A stretch of DNA of 64,000 nucleotides. Source: Rhizomys pruinosus. Lineage: Eukaryota > Chordata > Mammalia > Rodentia > Spalacidae. Location of the stretch: the NCBI GenBank assembly GCA_009823505.1, contig VZQC01000265.1, forward strand, positions 5,441,159-5,505,158, written 5' to 3'. This document shows positions 1 to 9,744 of the stretch, in pieces. Made by a program: the position numbers and the translations under genes. Below the pieces are notes generated by a model. It was not told the DNA's origin. It ran no database searches and worked only from the letters and a program-made list of their open reading frames with translations. Every line of letters begins with the position of its first letter. Position 1 is the stretch's first letter.

Positions 1-28
<28 letters not shown>
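1..28. repeat. (CA)n microsatellite at window edge
   Basis: Uninterrupted CA repeat beginning at the first base, so its true length is unknown. It may be the tail of a SINE lying outside the window. Confidence 0.95.
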
Positions 29-34
<6 letters not shown>

Positions 35-79
35 TAAATGAAAATAAAAACAAATATTTAAATGCTTTTCTTTTGGTAC

Positions 80-560
80 TATGGTAAATTCAATTTTGTC
101 TCATTATATTTGGAGCATTCATTATTCAACTTGTCTATTTTATATTCTGCTGCTTTTAATTTATTCATTACTTCTATGTTTTTGGTGGAGCCTTTATGGT
201 GTTATACATACTAGACCCTGCTACCTGGTTTTAATTCTTCCTTTGCAACTTGCATGCATTTTGTTTCTTTTTCATGCTTAGTTGCACTGGCTAGGTCTTC
301 CCGTACTACACTGAATAGAAGTGCTGAGTGTGGTACATTCTCTTTGTTTGAATCTATGGGAGAAGGTTTCAGGTTTTTCCATGGAGCAAGGTGTTAGCTG
401 TGGGGCTTTCATTGGTGATCAGCGTTGTGTTGAGGTTCATTTCGTCTTTACCTGTTTTTCCTGTATACTATTTATCTGGCAAAGGTATTGCATTTTTTAA
501 TCAGATGTTCTTTATGCATCTATTGATATAATCCTGTGGTTTGGACCTGCAGTTTCAAGG
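80..560 (-). mobile_element. Ancient L1 fragment, ORF2 reverse-transcriptase region
   Basis: On the minus strand this stretch follows the L1 ORF2 region around the reverse-transcriptase core. Recognisable antisense landmarks include the segment around 300-330 (matching a generic L1 ending in a TGAATAGAAGTG-like block) and the stretch around 505-545 (a CATCTATTGATATAATC-like block). Stops and indels break every frame. Divergence is high, suggesting an old mammalian L1 rather than a recent rodent one. Confidence 0.7.
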
Positions 561-699
561 TATAGTATGTGCTCTGTGCCCCTAAGCATGGTGCTGCCAG
601 CAACAGCGAAAGCTCAGCTGGAGCGTTCAGAGGAAACAGCCTGGTGCTGGTTCTTCTGGAGGGCTTTTCCTCCAGAAGAGTGTTCTGTTTTATTTTTAA

Positions 700-977
700 A
701 AATGTGTTTTTTTTTATTTATTTTTTTTAATTTTTTTTTTATTAATTTTATCTACTTCCGTATGTGTACGAATGTATTGTCTGCATGCAAGTCCGTGCAC
801 CCGTGTCGTGCAATGCCGCGGAGGTCAGAAGTGGGCGTCGGATTCCCCTGGAGCTGGAGTTCTCCTGGAGTTGGAGTTTCAGACGGTTCTCAGCCGCCAT
901 GTGGGTGCTGGGGATCGAACCCGGGTCCTCTGCAAGAGCAGTCGGCGCTCTTAACCGCTAGGCCATCTCTCCAGCCC
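700..977 (-). mobile_element. B3-type SINE, duplication subfamily
   Basis: Read on the minus strand it starts with the GGGCTGGAGAGATGG-type tRNA-derived head at 977 and ends in an A-rich tail (T-rich at 700-750 on the plus strand). The B box is intact (GGGATCGAACC at 911-921 on the plus strand). It carries the 17-base internal tandem duplication seen in four other copies here. It sits directly against the 5' end of the MT LTR at 981. An AATGTG-like sequence at both ends may be a short target duplication. Confidence 0.9.
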
Positions 978-980
978 GAA

Positions 981-1314
981 TGTGGTGGTTTGAATGAGTG
1001 TCCCCCATAGGCTCTAGGTATTCAGACGTTTGTCTCCAGTTGGTGGCGCTGTTTTTGGAGGTCTTGGGTTATGTGGCCGTGCTGGAGGAAGTGTGTCACT
1101 GGGGGCAGGCTTAGTGAGTTTAACAAGCCTCGTGGTCTACAGTTGCTCTCTCTGCTTCCTGTGCTCTTTGCAAGATGTGACCCTTGGCTTCCTGCTCCAG
1201 ATCCAGCCGCCATGCCACCCTGGAACCGTCAATCATAAGCTCAAATAAACTCTTCCTTTTATAAGTTCCTTGGTCATGGTGTTTTATCACAGCAACAGAA
1301 AAGTGACTAATACA
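981..1314 (+). mobile_element. Solo MT-type LTR (ERVL-MaLR)
   Basis: Starts TGTGGTGGTTTGAATG and ends GACTAATACA, the TG...CA ends of MT-class MaLR LTRs. It contains the typical AATAAAC poly(A) signal region near 1243-1250. It is very similar to the minus-strand copy at 9372-9730 but lacks about 25 bases near 1213, which that copy retains. No internal retroviral region follows, so it is a solo LTR. No clear 5-base target duplication remains, because a SINE has inserted at its 5' border. Confidence 0.9.
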
Positions 1315-1315
1315 C

Positions 1316-1613
1316 CATGGTAGTTAATTCTGCTTAACAACTTGATCAGATTAAGAAAAACCTGAGGCATTAACGAAGCACAGCTTTGAGTGTGTCCATG
1401 AGAGCATTTCCAGAGCAGTTTAACGAGGGAGGTAAAACCCACTCTGAATCTGGGTGGGACTAGCTCATGTGCTGGGTATATAAAGGGGGAAAAGAGAAAG
1501 GCAGCTGAAGACCAGCATCCCTCTCCCTGCTTCCCGATCACTACCATCAGTCAGACTGCTCTGCATTGCCATGTCTTCTTCTTGGTGATGGACTACAGTC
1601 CTTCCTCAGTGGA
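1316..1613 (+). mobile_element. LTR-like repeat, ERVL/MaLR style
   Basis: Shares the order of short blocks seen in the copies at 7692, 52231, 53309 and (minus) 59090. These are a GTTAATTCTG...CAACTTGAT head, GTGTGTCCATGAGAG, ACCCACTCTGAATCTGGGTGG, a tata-like GGTATATAAAGG at about 1475, and a GATGGACTACAG end. I could not fix the subfamily name from sequence alone. Confidence 0.65.
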
Positions 1614-2164
1614 ACTGCACAGGAAGGAGTTTCATCAAGTGGGGTATTTTAAGCCAAGAGACTAGAAGAGATGGCCAGGTAGTGAGTGCTGATAGAGCAA
1701 AGGCCCCAGGGCCAGGCATGGGCTCCCCTACAACCCTAGATGTTGGAGAACAAGAAGCCCTCAAGAGACTGATGGGAACAAACAGTGAGGCAGGAGGACC
1801 GGTACAACCTGATGTCCCAGACCCTGCAGAAGAAAGAGTGTCAAAAAGAAGAAATGAATGACCGAGGAGGCTAAACACTGCTGAGATGCATCAGGTAAGA
1901 TGAGGGGACAGAAGTGACTACAGGGCCCTGCACCCTGGAGGCCTGGGCTGCTTGCTGAGAAAAACTTCAGGGGTTTGATGCATATGAAGCCCTGAGCAGG
2001 TGGGACCCTGGTGCTGGAAGGTTCGTAAGAGACTGATAGAGAGCCTCGGTGTGGGCCTGGTCTCTCTCTGAGAAAGCCTCAGGTATGCTGCGTGCTATGG
2101 TGTGTCCACTGGCAAGATGTCTAACATTTCTTTGCTCTATATTTAACCTGAGGCCTCCCACTTC
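1614..2164. other. No feature recognised
   Basis: Mixed-composition sequence without a repeat family I can name and without a credible exon. The open frames on both strands lack recognisable domains. Confidence 0.5.
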
Positions 2165-2245
2165 ATAGTGTTGTTATGAGGATGAAACCACTTAGTAGTG
2201 TTTGTAAAGTGTCAGATACACTGTGACACAATGAATGTTGATCAA
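2165..2245 (+). mobile_element. MIR fragment
   Basis: Matches the late part of a MIR: GTTGTTATGAGGATGAAA followed by a TGTAAAGTGTC-like block. Confidence 0.55.
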
Positions 2246-2549
2246 GTAGAAAAGATAAAAGGAAGAGGGTAGAGGGGTCTGGCCATTTACTCAAAGAGGT
2301 TTGGCAGCAAAGGGAATCAACAAAGAAACGGTGAACGTTGTGGGCAGGGATGTGCAGTACAAGGAAAGTATTTTAGGAAGGGAGAAGGACAGAGTACTTG
2401 AGAGCAAGGGGAGCTGTCCACTAGAGAACTCAGTGGTACAGAAGGGACGTGGGAACTTGCTGTCTTCTAAGAAAGGCGGAACGTAAGGCCCACAAGCCCC
2501 ACGTGGCTCCCATATGTTCCGTAGGGTGTCCCCATGCACACCTCAGGAG
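2246..2549. other. No feature recognised
   Basis: Purine-rich unique sequence. The open frames at 2301-2486 (+) and 2291-2539 (-) overlap each other on opposite strands and show no domain. Confidence 0.45.
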
Positions 2550-2800
2550 ACCAGCCCTGACTCACCTTCCAATACTCCACCCCCATCACTGAGTCTGCCT
2601 CCTCTCTACTGTATCAATCACCATCTGATTTACTACCTTACTCGTGGGTTTGCTGGCTCTGGCTCCCCATGAGTATATCTGCTCTGTAAATGCCAGGACT
2701 CAGATCCCTTGTTGACAGCTGTACCTCCAGAACCTAGGACACTCCTGGTACATAGTAAGTACTCATCAGTAAACAATTGATGAGTAAACAAGTGAGTTGG
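2550..2800 (+). mobile_element. L2 3' end
   Basis: Ends with the L2 signature: a CAGAACCTAGGACACTCCTGG-like block, then GTACATAGTAAGTACTCATC, then a degraded (TGAA)-like tail. Upstream CCCCATGAG...CCAGGACTCAGATC fits the preceding L2 segment. Confidence 0.65.
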
Positions 2801-2850
2801 CAGCTGTGGGGAAGAGGATCCTTGCCCAGAAGGATTAAGAGGTGAGTTAG

Positions 2851-3088
2851 GGGCTGGAGAGATGGCCTAGCGGTTAAGAGCACCGACTGCTCTTGCAGAG
2901 GACCTGGGTTTGATCCCCAGCACCCACATGGCGGCTGAGAACCGTCTGTAACTCCTATTCCAGGAGAACTCCAGTTCCAGGGGAATCCGACGCCCTCTTC
3001 TGACCTCCTCGGCATTGCACAACACAGGTGCACAAACCTACACGCAGACAGTACATTCATACACATAAAATAAAATAAAAGTTAAAAA
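2851..3088 (+). mobile_element. B3-type SINE with 14-bp target duplication
   Basis: Complete element from the GGGCTGGAGAGATGG head to an A-rich tail. It is flanked by a perfect 14-base duplication, AAGAGGTGAGTTAG, at 2837-2850 and 3089-3102. It contains the 17-base internal duplication (about 2947-2980) that defines the young subfamily in this window. Confidence 0.95.
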
Positions 3089-3102
3089 AAGAGGTGAGTT
3101 AG

Positions 3103-3650
3103 ATGTCAGTTTTGTCTACACTTAAGTCAATGTCCTTGGGAGAGGGGATGTGTGTGTATAAACATACAAAACATTTCCAAAGCTGTGTGTAAATCTTACA
3201 AGAGAGGAATGTCAGGGTCTCATGGGCCTACAGCCCTGGACAAGCTTCCTAGAGAATGGTGCTTGAAATCTGAAGAACATTCCAGCCATGGTCAAGTGGG
3301 CTGAGGGTGGAAGCAGTGTTTTAGTTGAAGGAGCCATGTGGACAAAGGCCTGGCAGCCAGAGTTTGCAGCTCATTTCAGGCCTGCCCTCCAGGAAACCAG
3401 GACGGCCTCTCAGGCCTTGATCCTCTCTGCTCAGACCCTAGCTGAGCTTGTACTATACTTGGGCTTTGCTCTAGACTGTCTGTAACTCTGACACCGGGGT
3501 CTTGAGACTTCTGTACAGGGTGTGCTTCTGAGGGAGGGACCATGATGTCTGGAGCAGCAGTTCATACTTGGTCAGAACCCAGGAACTGTGTGTTTACAAA
3601 ATAGTCCTGAGTTCCTCCATGAGCCAGGCTCTGACCTGGGCATAAAGAAG
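3103..3650. other. Mostly unassigned; possible old repeat
   Basis: A short stretch near 3250-3400 (GAACATTCCAG..., then GACAAAGGCCTGGCAG) resembles an old mammalian interspersed repeat, but not strongly enough to name it. The open frame at 3288-3485 lies in it and is not credible as a gene. Confidence 0.35.
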
Positions 3651-3659
3651 CCAGAGGAG

Positions 3660-3788
3660 GCCGTTGTGGTGGCACATACCTTTAATCCCAGCACTCAGGA
3701 GGCAGAGGCAGGCAGATCTCTGTGAGTTAAGGCCAGCTGGGACTGCAGGGAGACCCTGTCTCAAAAAGACAAAAAAAAAAAAAAAAGT
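3660..3788 (+). mobile_element. B1 SINE with central deletion
   Basis: Typical B1 blocks are present (TTAATCCCAGCACTC, GAGGCAGAGGCAGGC, GAGACCCTGTCTC) with a poly-A tail. About 30 bases between GGCCAGC and TGGGACTGCAGGG are missing relative to other B1 copies here. A 9-base target duplication, CCAGAGGAG, lies at 3651-3659 and 3789-3797. Confidence 0.95.
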
Positions 3789-4054
3789 CCAGAGGAGAAT
3801 GAGGAGCACAAACCCTCTTCCTGGAAGTGTGGTCTGTAGGGGAGATAACAGCACAGGGCCAGGTCGTATGTGGAGAGGCAGGGATCAACAGCTCTACTTT
3901 GGACGTGCTAGGTTCATGGCACTGAAGCTCAGGGAGGCAGGCAGGAACAGAGGAGAGCCAAAGCCCCAGCTATGGTAAGATTTCTTCAGTCTCCCTTCCC
4001 GCTGGGCCCTCTGACCCTCTGTTCTCCACAAGTCAATTTTCACACATCGGCTTA

Positions 4055-4545
4055 AGTGGGCTTTTCACATACAAACCAGGTCAAACCACACACTGCTTGG
4101 GGCCCTCCAGTGGATTCCCATGCCATTTTGCATAGGCTCCTGATAGGCCTGTGGCTAGCAGCAGGCTCTGTGGTCTGGTCGCTGGCTCTTCTCCACGCCA
4201 GCAGCGTCTGCTCTGTTCTTGTTCTTTCCGCTGCAGCTCGATGCCTCCCTCCGGTCTCAAGCATGCCTGCTCTTTCCCGTGGAGGGGATCTTGCTGTGTG
4301 ACCTTGCTCCTTTTCCATCTGGAGAGCTCTTTCCTGGGGTGCTTCCCAGCTACTGCCTTCCTGTCCGCCCTGTCCTACAGGCCTTGCCTCATGGCCCTGG
4401 CTACACGGCTGTCTTGCTTCTGCCCAGGACCATCTTCTTTGGCACTTTGTTTGAAATTGTCTTACATGTGCATTTGTTTATGAGTTTACGACCTCTGCTT
4501 ATGAACAGGAATTCAGTCTCATCAACATTTAGGACTTAGTGGTAA
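4055..4545 (+). mobile_element. L2 fragment
   Basis: Long, diverged L2 stretch with recognisable blocks. These are CAAACCACACACTGCTTGGGG..., the TCCTTTTCCATCTGGAGAGC block at 4309, and the distal TTTGAAATTGTCTTACATG...CATTTGTTTATG block near 4450-4480. Three overlapping open frames here (4056-4301, 4151-4483, 4219-4539) are by-products of this repeat. Confidence 0.7.
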
Positions 4546-4820
4546 GTACTGACTGATTCTCTTGCCAAGACTTAAAGACGGCAGGAAGGGCAATTGCTAA
4601 ATGGACAATGTGGGCGGCAAAGGGCTAGATCATGGCCGCCTGGCTAGGAACCAACAAGACCCTGATGTGTGAGGGCAGAGGTGCTTCTCTGCCTACAAAT
4701 CTGCTGGTGCCTACCCAACGTTTTTGAGAATTTCCTTCTCCTAAACACAAAGAGAAGACTCTTTAGTTGGAGTCAGAGCAGAAGCGAGAGGAGGAAAAGA
4801 AGGAAGGGAAAGAGGAGGAG

Positions 4821-4957
4821 GCCCGTGAGGTGGTGAGGTGGCTTAGAGGGCGACGGTGCTGCCGAGACTGACGACCTGAGTCTGATCCCCAGGATCTGCA
4901 GGGTGGAAGGAGAGAATTGATTCCCACAAGCTGTCCTCTGACCTCCACATGTGTGGC

Positions 4958-4998
<41 letters not shown>

Positions 4999-5021
4999 TA
5001 AATAAAATATAATTCTAAAAT
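4821..5021 (+). mobile_element. RSINE1/B4-type SINE with (CA)n
   Basis: Contains GACGACCTGAGTCTGATCCC, GTGGAAGGAGAGAATTGATT and TGTCCTCTGACCTCCACATG, the body of RSINE1-type elements, followed by a (CA)n run at about 4960-4994. An AGAGGAGGAG repeat at 4811-4820 and 5022-5031 may be its target duplication, though it lies in purine-rich sequence. Confidence 0.8.
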
Positions 5022-5275
5022 AGAGGAGGAGGAAGAGGGAGAGGAGGGGAGAAGAGGAAAGGCGGGGGAAAGGAAGAAGAAAGTGGAGGGAGGAGGGAAG
5101 AAATTCAGAAAATGAGGTTAAGAAGGAGGGAGGAGGAGAGGAGAGAAGAGGGTAGAGGAGAGAGGAAGGCAGGAGGAAGAAGAAAGGGAGGATGGAGAGA
5201 AAAGAGGGGAGCACAGCAGAATGGGAAGGACACAAGGGAGGAGGGGAAGAGGGTGGGGCAGGAAGAGGACAGAGG
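5022..5275 (+). repeat. Purine-rich (GA/GGA) low-complexity tract
   Basis: About 250 bases almost entirely of A and G on the plus strand, with irregular GAGGAG, GGAAG and AGAA units. The open frames on both strands reflect composition only. Tracts like this can adopt triplex structures. Confidence 0.9.
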
Positions 5276-6014
5276 ACTCTGCCTCATGGGGCCACAGGCT
5301 GTGAAGCAGACTTGAGGGAGCAGAGCTTTTAAGTCTTGGCTCTGAAGGTCAGGGAAGGCCCCTGGGACAGGAAACAGGCATGTGTACAGTCCCCTTGGCC
5401 TCACAGAGCAAATGGGGAGGTGGAGGAAGGAGTAATAAAAATTAAAAATTTTTTTAAGTTGGAAGAACAAATTATTTGGAGATGAAGCAAAAATATCTGT
5501 GACATACCCAGCACTGTTTTAATGACGGCCGCGTGGGAGGACAGTTTAGTCACATTTTTCATTTTCTCTTCCCCAGGGAGCTGCATTCCGGTGCTCAGGC
5601 CTTGATATCAACCTGGTGTGTTCCCTAAATCAGTCACCTTCCTGGGTTTCTTGGCATGAGTCAGGGGGCTGCCGAGCAGCTCTGCTCCATCTGCTCTGGA
5701 CGCCTCCAGGGACGGCCCTAGGGCCCAGTGGGCGGGCAGGAAGCTTCAAGCACACCAGCTCCTCCCCAGACCCGGTGGCAGGCCTGGCACATCCATGCCT
5801 CCTGCACGATCCTGGGGTGAGGGTGGGAGTTCTGGATCTGGGTCCACATCCGGTGTGAAGAAAGCTTGGTCAGATGCCAGGAGGAAGCGCACAGGAAGCA
5901 GCCCTGCCGCCCTGCCCAGTCACTTTCAGAACTAAAGACAAAAATGACGATTTCTTAAAGACTGAAGGCTCAGTGTGGGCCCCACACTCAGCACGTGGTT
6001 TGTTTCTCCACCCA
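5276..6014. other. No gene recognised; unique sequence
   Basis: GC-moderate unique sequence. It contains one AP-1-type TGAGTCA at 5657-5663. No exon with convincing splice context was seen. The small open frames at 5616-5858 and 5874-6059 show no domain. Confidence 0.45.
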
Positions 6015-6128
6015 GTGGTCCAGGGAAGCAGATGTGATCACCCTGCAGCAGGGGACTAGCTCAGAAGTGAGGTAACTCCCCCAAGAGGGTAGTGGATGCA
6101 TACTGGAGGGAACTGAGTTCAAATCCCC
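6015..6128 (-). mobile_element. MIR fragment
   Basis: In antisense it follows the MIR core: GTGAGGTAACTCCCCCAAGAG then GGAACTGAGTTCAAATCCCC. It is short and diverged. Confidence 0.5.
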
Positions 6129-6147
6129 TTCACTTAATGTCACAGTG

Positions 6148-6374
6148 GGGGGCTGGAGACATGGGTCAGCAGTTAAAAGCACTCACTGCTCTTGCAGAGG
6201 ACTAAGTTCAATTCCCAGCACCAATATGGCAGCTAATAATCATTCAAAACTCCAGTGCCAGGGGGATCTGACATCCTTTTCTGACCTCCGTGGGCACTGC
6301 ACCACATGCATCTACCTACATGCAGACAATACACTCACACACATAAAACAAAACAAATAAAATACTTTTTAAAA
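6148..6374 (+). mobile_element. B3-type SINE (older, no duplication)
   Basis: Head GGGCTGGAGACATGGG, then CTGCTCTTGCAGAGGAC and CTCCAGTGCCAGGGGGATC, with an A-rich tail. It lacks the 17-base duplication. A TCACAGTG target duplication is at 6140-6147 and 6375-6382. Confidence 0.92.
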
Positions 6375-6454
6375 TCACAGTGCATATTCTCTGGAAATCA
6401 GGAGAATAGTTATTCTGAGGCTCAGGAAGATGAGGCTGAGTGGGCCTGGTATTG

Positions 6455-6665
6455 ACAGAGAATGCAGTGCTACCTGGACCTCACCGCTGGGCTTGAGTCC
6501 TTCCTCTGATATCTGTTAGCTAGCTAGAAGATAGCATGTCAATTTTCCACCTCCATTTCCCTCAGCTCTAAAATGGGAATAATGAGACCTGGAGGACTGC
6601 TGATAGGCTCAAATGAGCTCAAAAAGCGTGTTTAAAATGCTCTCTAAACTTTAAAGCATGATTCC
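6455..6665 (+). mobile_element. MIR SINE
   Basis: Order of MIR blocks: GGCTTGAGTCCTTCCTCTG, TTTCCCTCAGCTCTAAAATGGG and AATAATGAGACC, then a degraded 3' part. Confidence 0.65.
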
Positions 6666-6714
6666 AAAAAAGGAGACACCGTCCTTCTTAATGAGTACTG
6701 CCATTAAATATTGG

Positions 6715-6960
6715 GTAACACCATATGGGTTCCCAAACTGCCTGGGTTCAAACCCTGGCTCCCTCCTCTATGATCTCTGAAACCTCAGACAAACTACTTT
6801 GTGTTTCAGTTTCACCATCTATAAGGTAGGAAAACTGCTAATACTTTGTTCATGGCTTGTAACTAGGACTGAATCCACTAGCACATGTGGAAGTGGTGAG
6901 TCCTGACACCTGACAAGGACTTAACGGCTATTATTACAGCTGAAGCCATTACTGCCATCA
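6715..6960 (+). mobile_element. MIR SINE
   Basis: Contains CTGGGTTCAAACCCTGGCTC and TTTCAGTTTCACCATCTATAAG, the hallmark MIR core. Its 3' half is diverged. Confidence 0.75.
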
Positions 6961-7038
6961 GCTCTGTACCACTCTCACCAGCCAGACTACAAAGTCCTTG
7001 GGGCAGCAGGGCCTTTCCTACCTGATGTATCCCTGTGC

Positions 7039-7119
7039 TTAGAATAGGGGAATGTACATTATTAGAATAGGGGATGTCCTTTATTAATCAGCCTTTGGCA
7101 CACGCTGATTAATAAAGGA
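7039..7119. repeat. Direct repeat plus 16-bp perfect hairpin
   Basis: TTAGAATAGGGG occurs at 7039-7050 and again at 7062-7073. Right after it, a 16-base arm (7077-7092) is exactly complementary to 7104-7119 with an 11-base loop. The stem core is CTTTATTAATCAGC. No repeat family explains it. Confidence 0.9.
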
Positions 7120-7690
7120 TGCACACCAGCTTCCACCAGCATGTGCCCTACCCAGCAACTCCAGGAGATTTAAGTCCTCACCACTATTGATTCAGTGTTG
7201 TTGGATTTGGGGCCGAGGGATTGCCTGACAACCCAGCAACTCCACTTCACTGAAGCACCAGCCCCAGCCCTGGCTCCTGCCCGCCTGCCTGGTGGTCCTC
7301 ATCAGATAGTATTCCGCTAGAGGAGTAAGGAGAGTTTGCACTAGGTCCTGTCTCCTCATCTAGAAATTTTATTACCTGAAGCCCTTATCAGTGTGCCTGG
7401 GCCTCAGTCTTGAACATTTTCTTGACTCTGCATCTTCCTGTTATTACTCTGAAGGGGTTTGAACATCTGGATGCTCATTTCTTTGTCTGGGTTAGTTGGG
7501 CAGAGAAATATACCCAATACCCTATTTCCATGAGGAATCTGAAAGCTGGTTAAAGAAATGCTGGTCAGAAAGTAGGAAATACTTTTTATTTCCCCAAATG
7601 CCTTAGATCATCAAATAGGTTGGGATGCCAGAGGTCTCTCATCTCCAAGTACAGTCGTTCTTGCTATCTAGTCTCATCGTTCTCTGGATA
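7120..7690. other. No feature recognised
   Basis: Unique sequence between the hairpin and the LTR-like element at 7692. No exon or named repeat was recognised. Confidence 0.5.
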
Positions 7691-7691
7691 G

Positions 7692-8061
7692 TGTGATGGT
7701 CAGCTTTGATTGTTCACTTGATTAGGTTAAGAGCCACCTAGAGCATTAGCGAGGCACACTTTTGTATATGTCTCTGAGGATGTTTTCAGAGGATTGATTG
7801 AAACTCTGCCCTGAATGTGAGCAGCACCACCCCATGGGCTAGGGTCCCAGAAGGAAAGAGGAGACAGCCAGCCGGGTGCCCGCAACCTGTTTTCTCCGCT
7901 TCCTGGTCCATCACTGTGTGAGCAGCTCTTGCCACTGTGAATGGAAGCTGATGCCTGACTTCACACAGTGATGGACTATATCCCCTGAACCACGAGCTGA
8001 AATCAACCTTTCCTCCCTAAAGTTGCTTCTTGTCAGCAAGAGAAAAAATATAACCAATACA
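7692..8061 (+). mobile_element. LTR-like repeat, ERVL/MaLR style
   Basis: Starts TGTGATGGTCAGC and ends near ACCAATACA. Shared blocks with the 52231 and 53309 copies are CACTTGATTAGGTTAAGAG, CCCTGAATGTGAGCAGCACC, CCCATGGGCTAGGGTCCC and TTGCTTCTTGTCAGCAAGAG. A 15-base inverted repeat inside (7907-7921 with 7961-7975) is part of the element. Confidence 0.75.
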
Positions 8062-8636
8062 GCATGCTACTCAGATCTCATGGGCCTCATCAGTCAAATG
8101 CAGCCTTGTCCTCCTCAGGGTGGTGACGGTGGATAAGTTCATCTGCATTTTTTTGACAGTGAAGAGTACTTCCAGCTTTACTACCTTAGCCTTTCCTTGT
8201 CTTAATCATACCTATGAATGGGAAACAAAAATGAATTGACCAAGTCCAGCCCCCTGTCAAGGCGTGTCCTGGGACTAATTGCCCTCAACCTGCTCTTCAC
8301 AGTTCCAAGACTACACCTCCTCTGTGGGTCTGGCACACCTGAAAGATGTGGCTGTTCTGATAATCATGGGATAGTGCCCAAGAGAACCAACAGAGGCCGA
8401 GGGCTACCGACACTGAGGGCCGGGAAGAACCACTTGTTTCTGAGTCCTGGGTCTGGCACAAGGAGATGTTCAGTAAGTGTGCAGTCTTTTCTAATAAAAA
8501 AGCACTGTGGACAGTAAGTTTGGGTTTCATATGGATATTAGCTGAGGTGGAGCTTTAACAAAAGACAAATCTCAGAACCTGTGCTGTGTGAGTTCAAGGC
8601 CAGTAGAGGGGGATGTGAAGCACCAAGAGGGAAAGA
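8062..8636. other. No feature recognised
   Basis: Unique sequence. The 99-codon plus-strand frame at 8218-8517 has no recognisable domain, no coding-style flanks and an overlapping minus-strand frame, so I do not call it a gene. Confidence 0.45.
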
Positions 8637-8902
8637 GTAGAGGACTCCAGACGCCTTCCTGGAGGAAGTTGAGGGTAGAGGACTCCAGATGCCTTCCTGG
8701 AGGAAGTTGAGGGTAGAGGACTCCAGATGCCTTTCTGGAGGAAGTTGAGAGTAGAGGACTCCAGATGCCTTCCTGGAGGAAGTTGAGAGTAGAGGACTCC
8801 AGACGCTTTCCTAGAGGAAGTTGAGAGTAGAGGACTCCAGACGCCTTCCTGGAGGAAGTTGAGGGTAGAGGACTCCAGATGCCTTCCTGGAGGAAGTTGA
8901 GC
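8637..8902 (+). repeat. 38-bp minisatellite, seven copies
   Basis: Seven head-to-tail units of 38 bases containing GTAGAGGACTCCAGA and GGAGGAAGTTGAG, differing by only one to three changes each. Each unit has a CTCCAG/CTGGAG inverted pair. The last unit abuts the 3' end of the minus-strand L1. Because 38 is not a multiple of three, a minus-strand frame (8594-8959) cycles through all three phases and stays open by chance of composition. Confidence 0.97.
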
Positions 8903-9371
8903 CATGGTTTGTTTTTGATATTGCATTTTTATTGACATTTTGTATATTTCATACATCATTTTTCATTCCAATTTGGATAACTTCCATTCTACCCCCCATC
9001 CCAGTTTATGCATTCTGCCATACATGCCTTGCATCCTCTGTGTTTCAAAGGATTTTTTCTGCAGCGGCTTGTCGTTTTGAGCAGAATTTAACTGTATCAG
9101 TCAGTTCTTTGACCCTTATGTTGTTGTTGTTCCCTCCCCTTTGTATTACTCCAAATTATGCCTTTATAAACAACACACATGTGTCAAAATTATGACCTCT
9201 GGGAATAAACTGTATGTTGATCCCAAAATATGTTTTGCGGTTCACATTTTTTCCCTTTAATTTTATATTACTCTAGAATATGAATACATATCTTCCACCC
9301 GTTTGTGGTGATTACAATGTGTGAATGTAAGTGGTAGGTCAATTCTAGAGCCCATTAAGAGATTCAGATTA

Positions 9372-9730
9372 TGTATTAGTCACTTTTCTGTTGCTGTGAT
9401 AAAACACCATGACCAAGGAACTTATAAAAGGAAGAGTTTATTTGAGCTTATGATTGATGGTTCCAGGGAATTAGAGTCCATTGTGGCGGGAGGCATGGTG
9501 GCTGGAGACTGGAGCAGCATGCCGAGGGTCACATCTTGCAAAGAGCACAGGAAGCAAAGAGAGCAACTGTAGACCACCAGGCTTGTTAAAACTCACTAAG
9601 CCTGCCCCCAACAATGCACTTCCTCCAGCACGGCCACACCTTCTAAGACCTCCAAAAACAGTGCCACCAACTGGAGACAAATGTCTGAATACCTAGAGCC
9701 TATGGGGGGACACTCATTCAAACCACCACA
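9372..9730 (-). mobile_element. Solo MT-type LTR inside L1 3' UTR
   Basis: Minus-strand TGTGGTGGTTTGAATG...GACTAATACA, 359 bases. It is flanked by a perfect 5-base target duplication, GATTA, at 9367-9371 and 9731-9735, the length expected for ERVL-class integration. L1 sequence lies on both sides, so the LTR is younger than the L1. It is closely similar to the copy at 981-1314. Confidence 0.95.
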
Positions 9731-9744
9731 GATTATAACAGCAC

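Noticed and set aside
567..1010. 147-codon open frame
   Set aside because: It runs through a B3 SINE read backwards and the start of the MT LTR, with no independent protein signature.
4763..5235. Frames starting MCVCVC
   Set aside because: Translations of CA/GT dinucleotide and GA-rich tracts. The same pattern recurs at 16.7, 26.7, 45.0, 47.6 and 61.0 kb.
5657..5663. AP-1 sites at 5657 and 46166
   Set aside because: A 7-base motif is expected several times by chance in 64 kb, and no supporting motif cluster surrounds them.
8637..8902. Array that might suggest a CRISPR
   Set aside because: Units are contiguous with no spacers, and the context is a rodent genome. It is a minisatellite.
8594..8959. 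121-codon minus frame with repeated peptide
   Set aside because: Produced entirely by the 38-base minisatellite cycling through frames.
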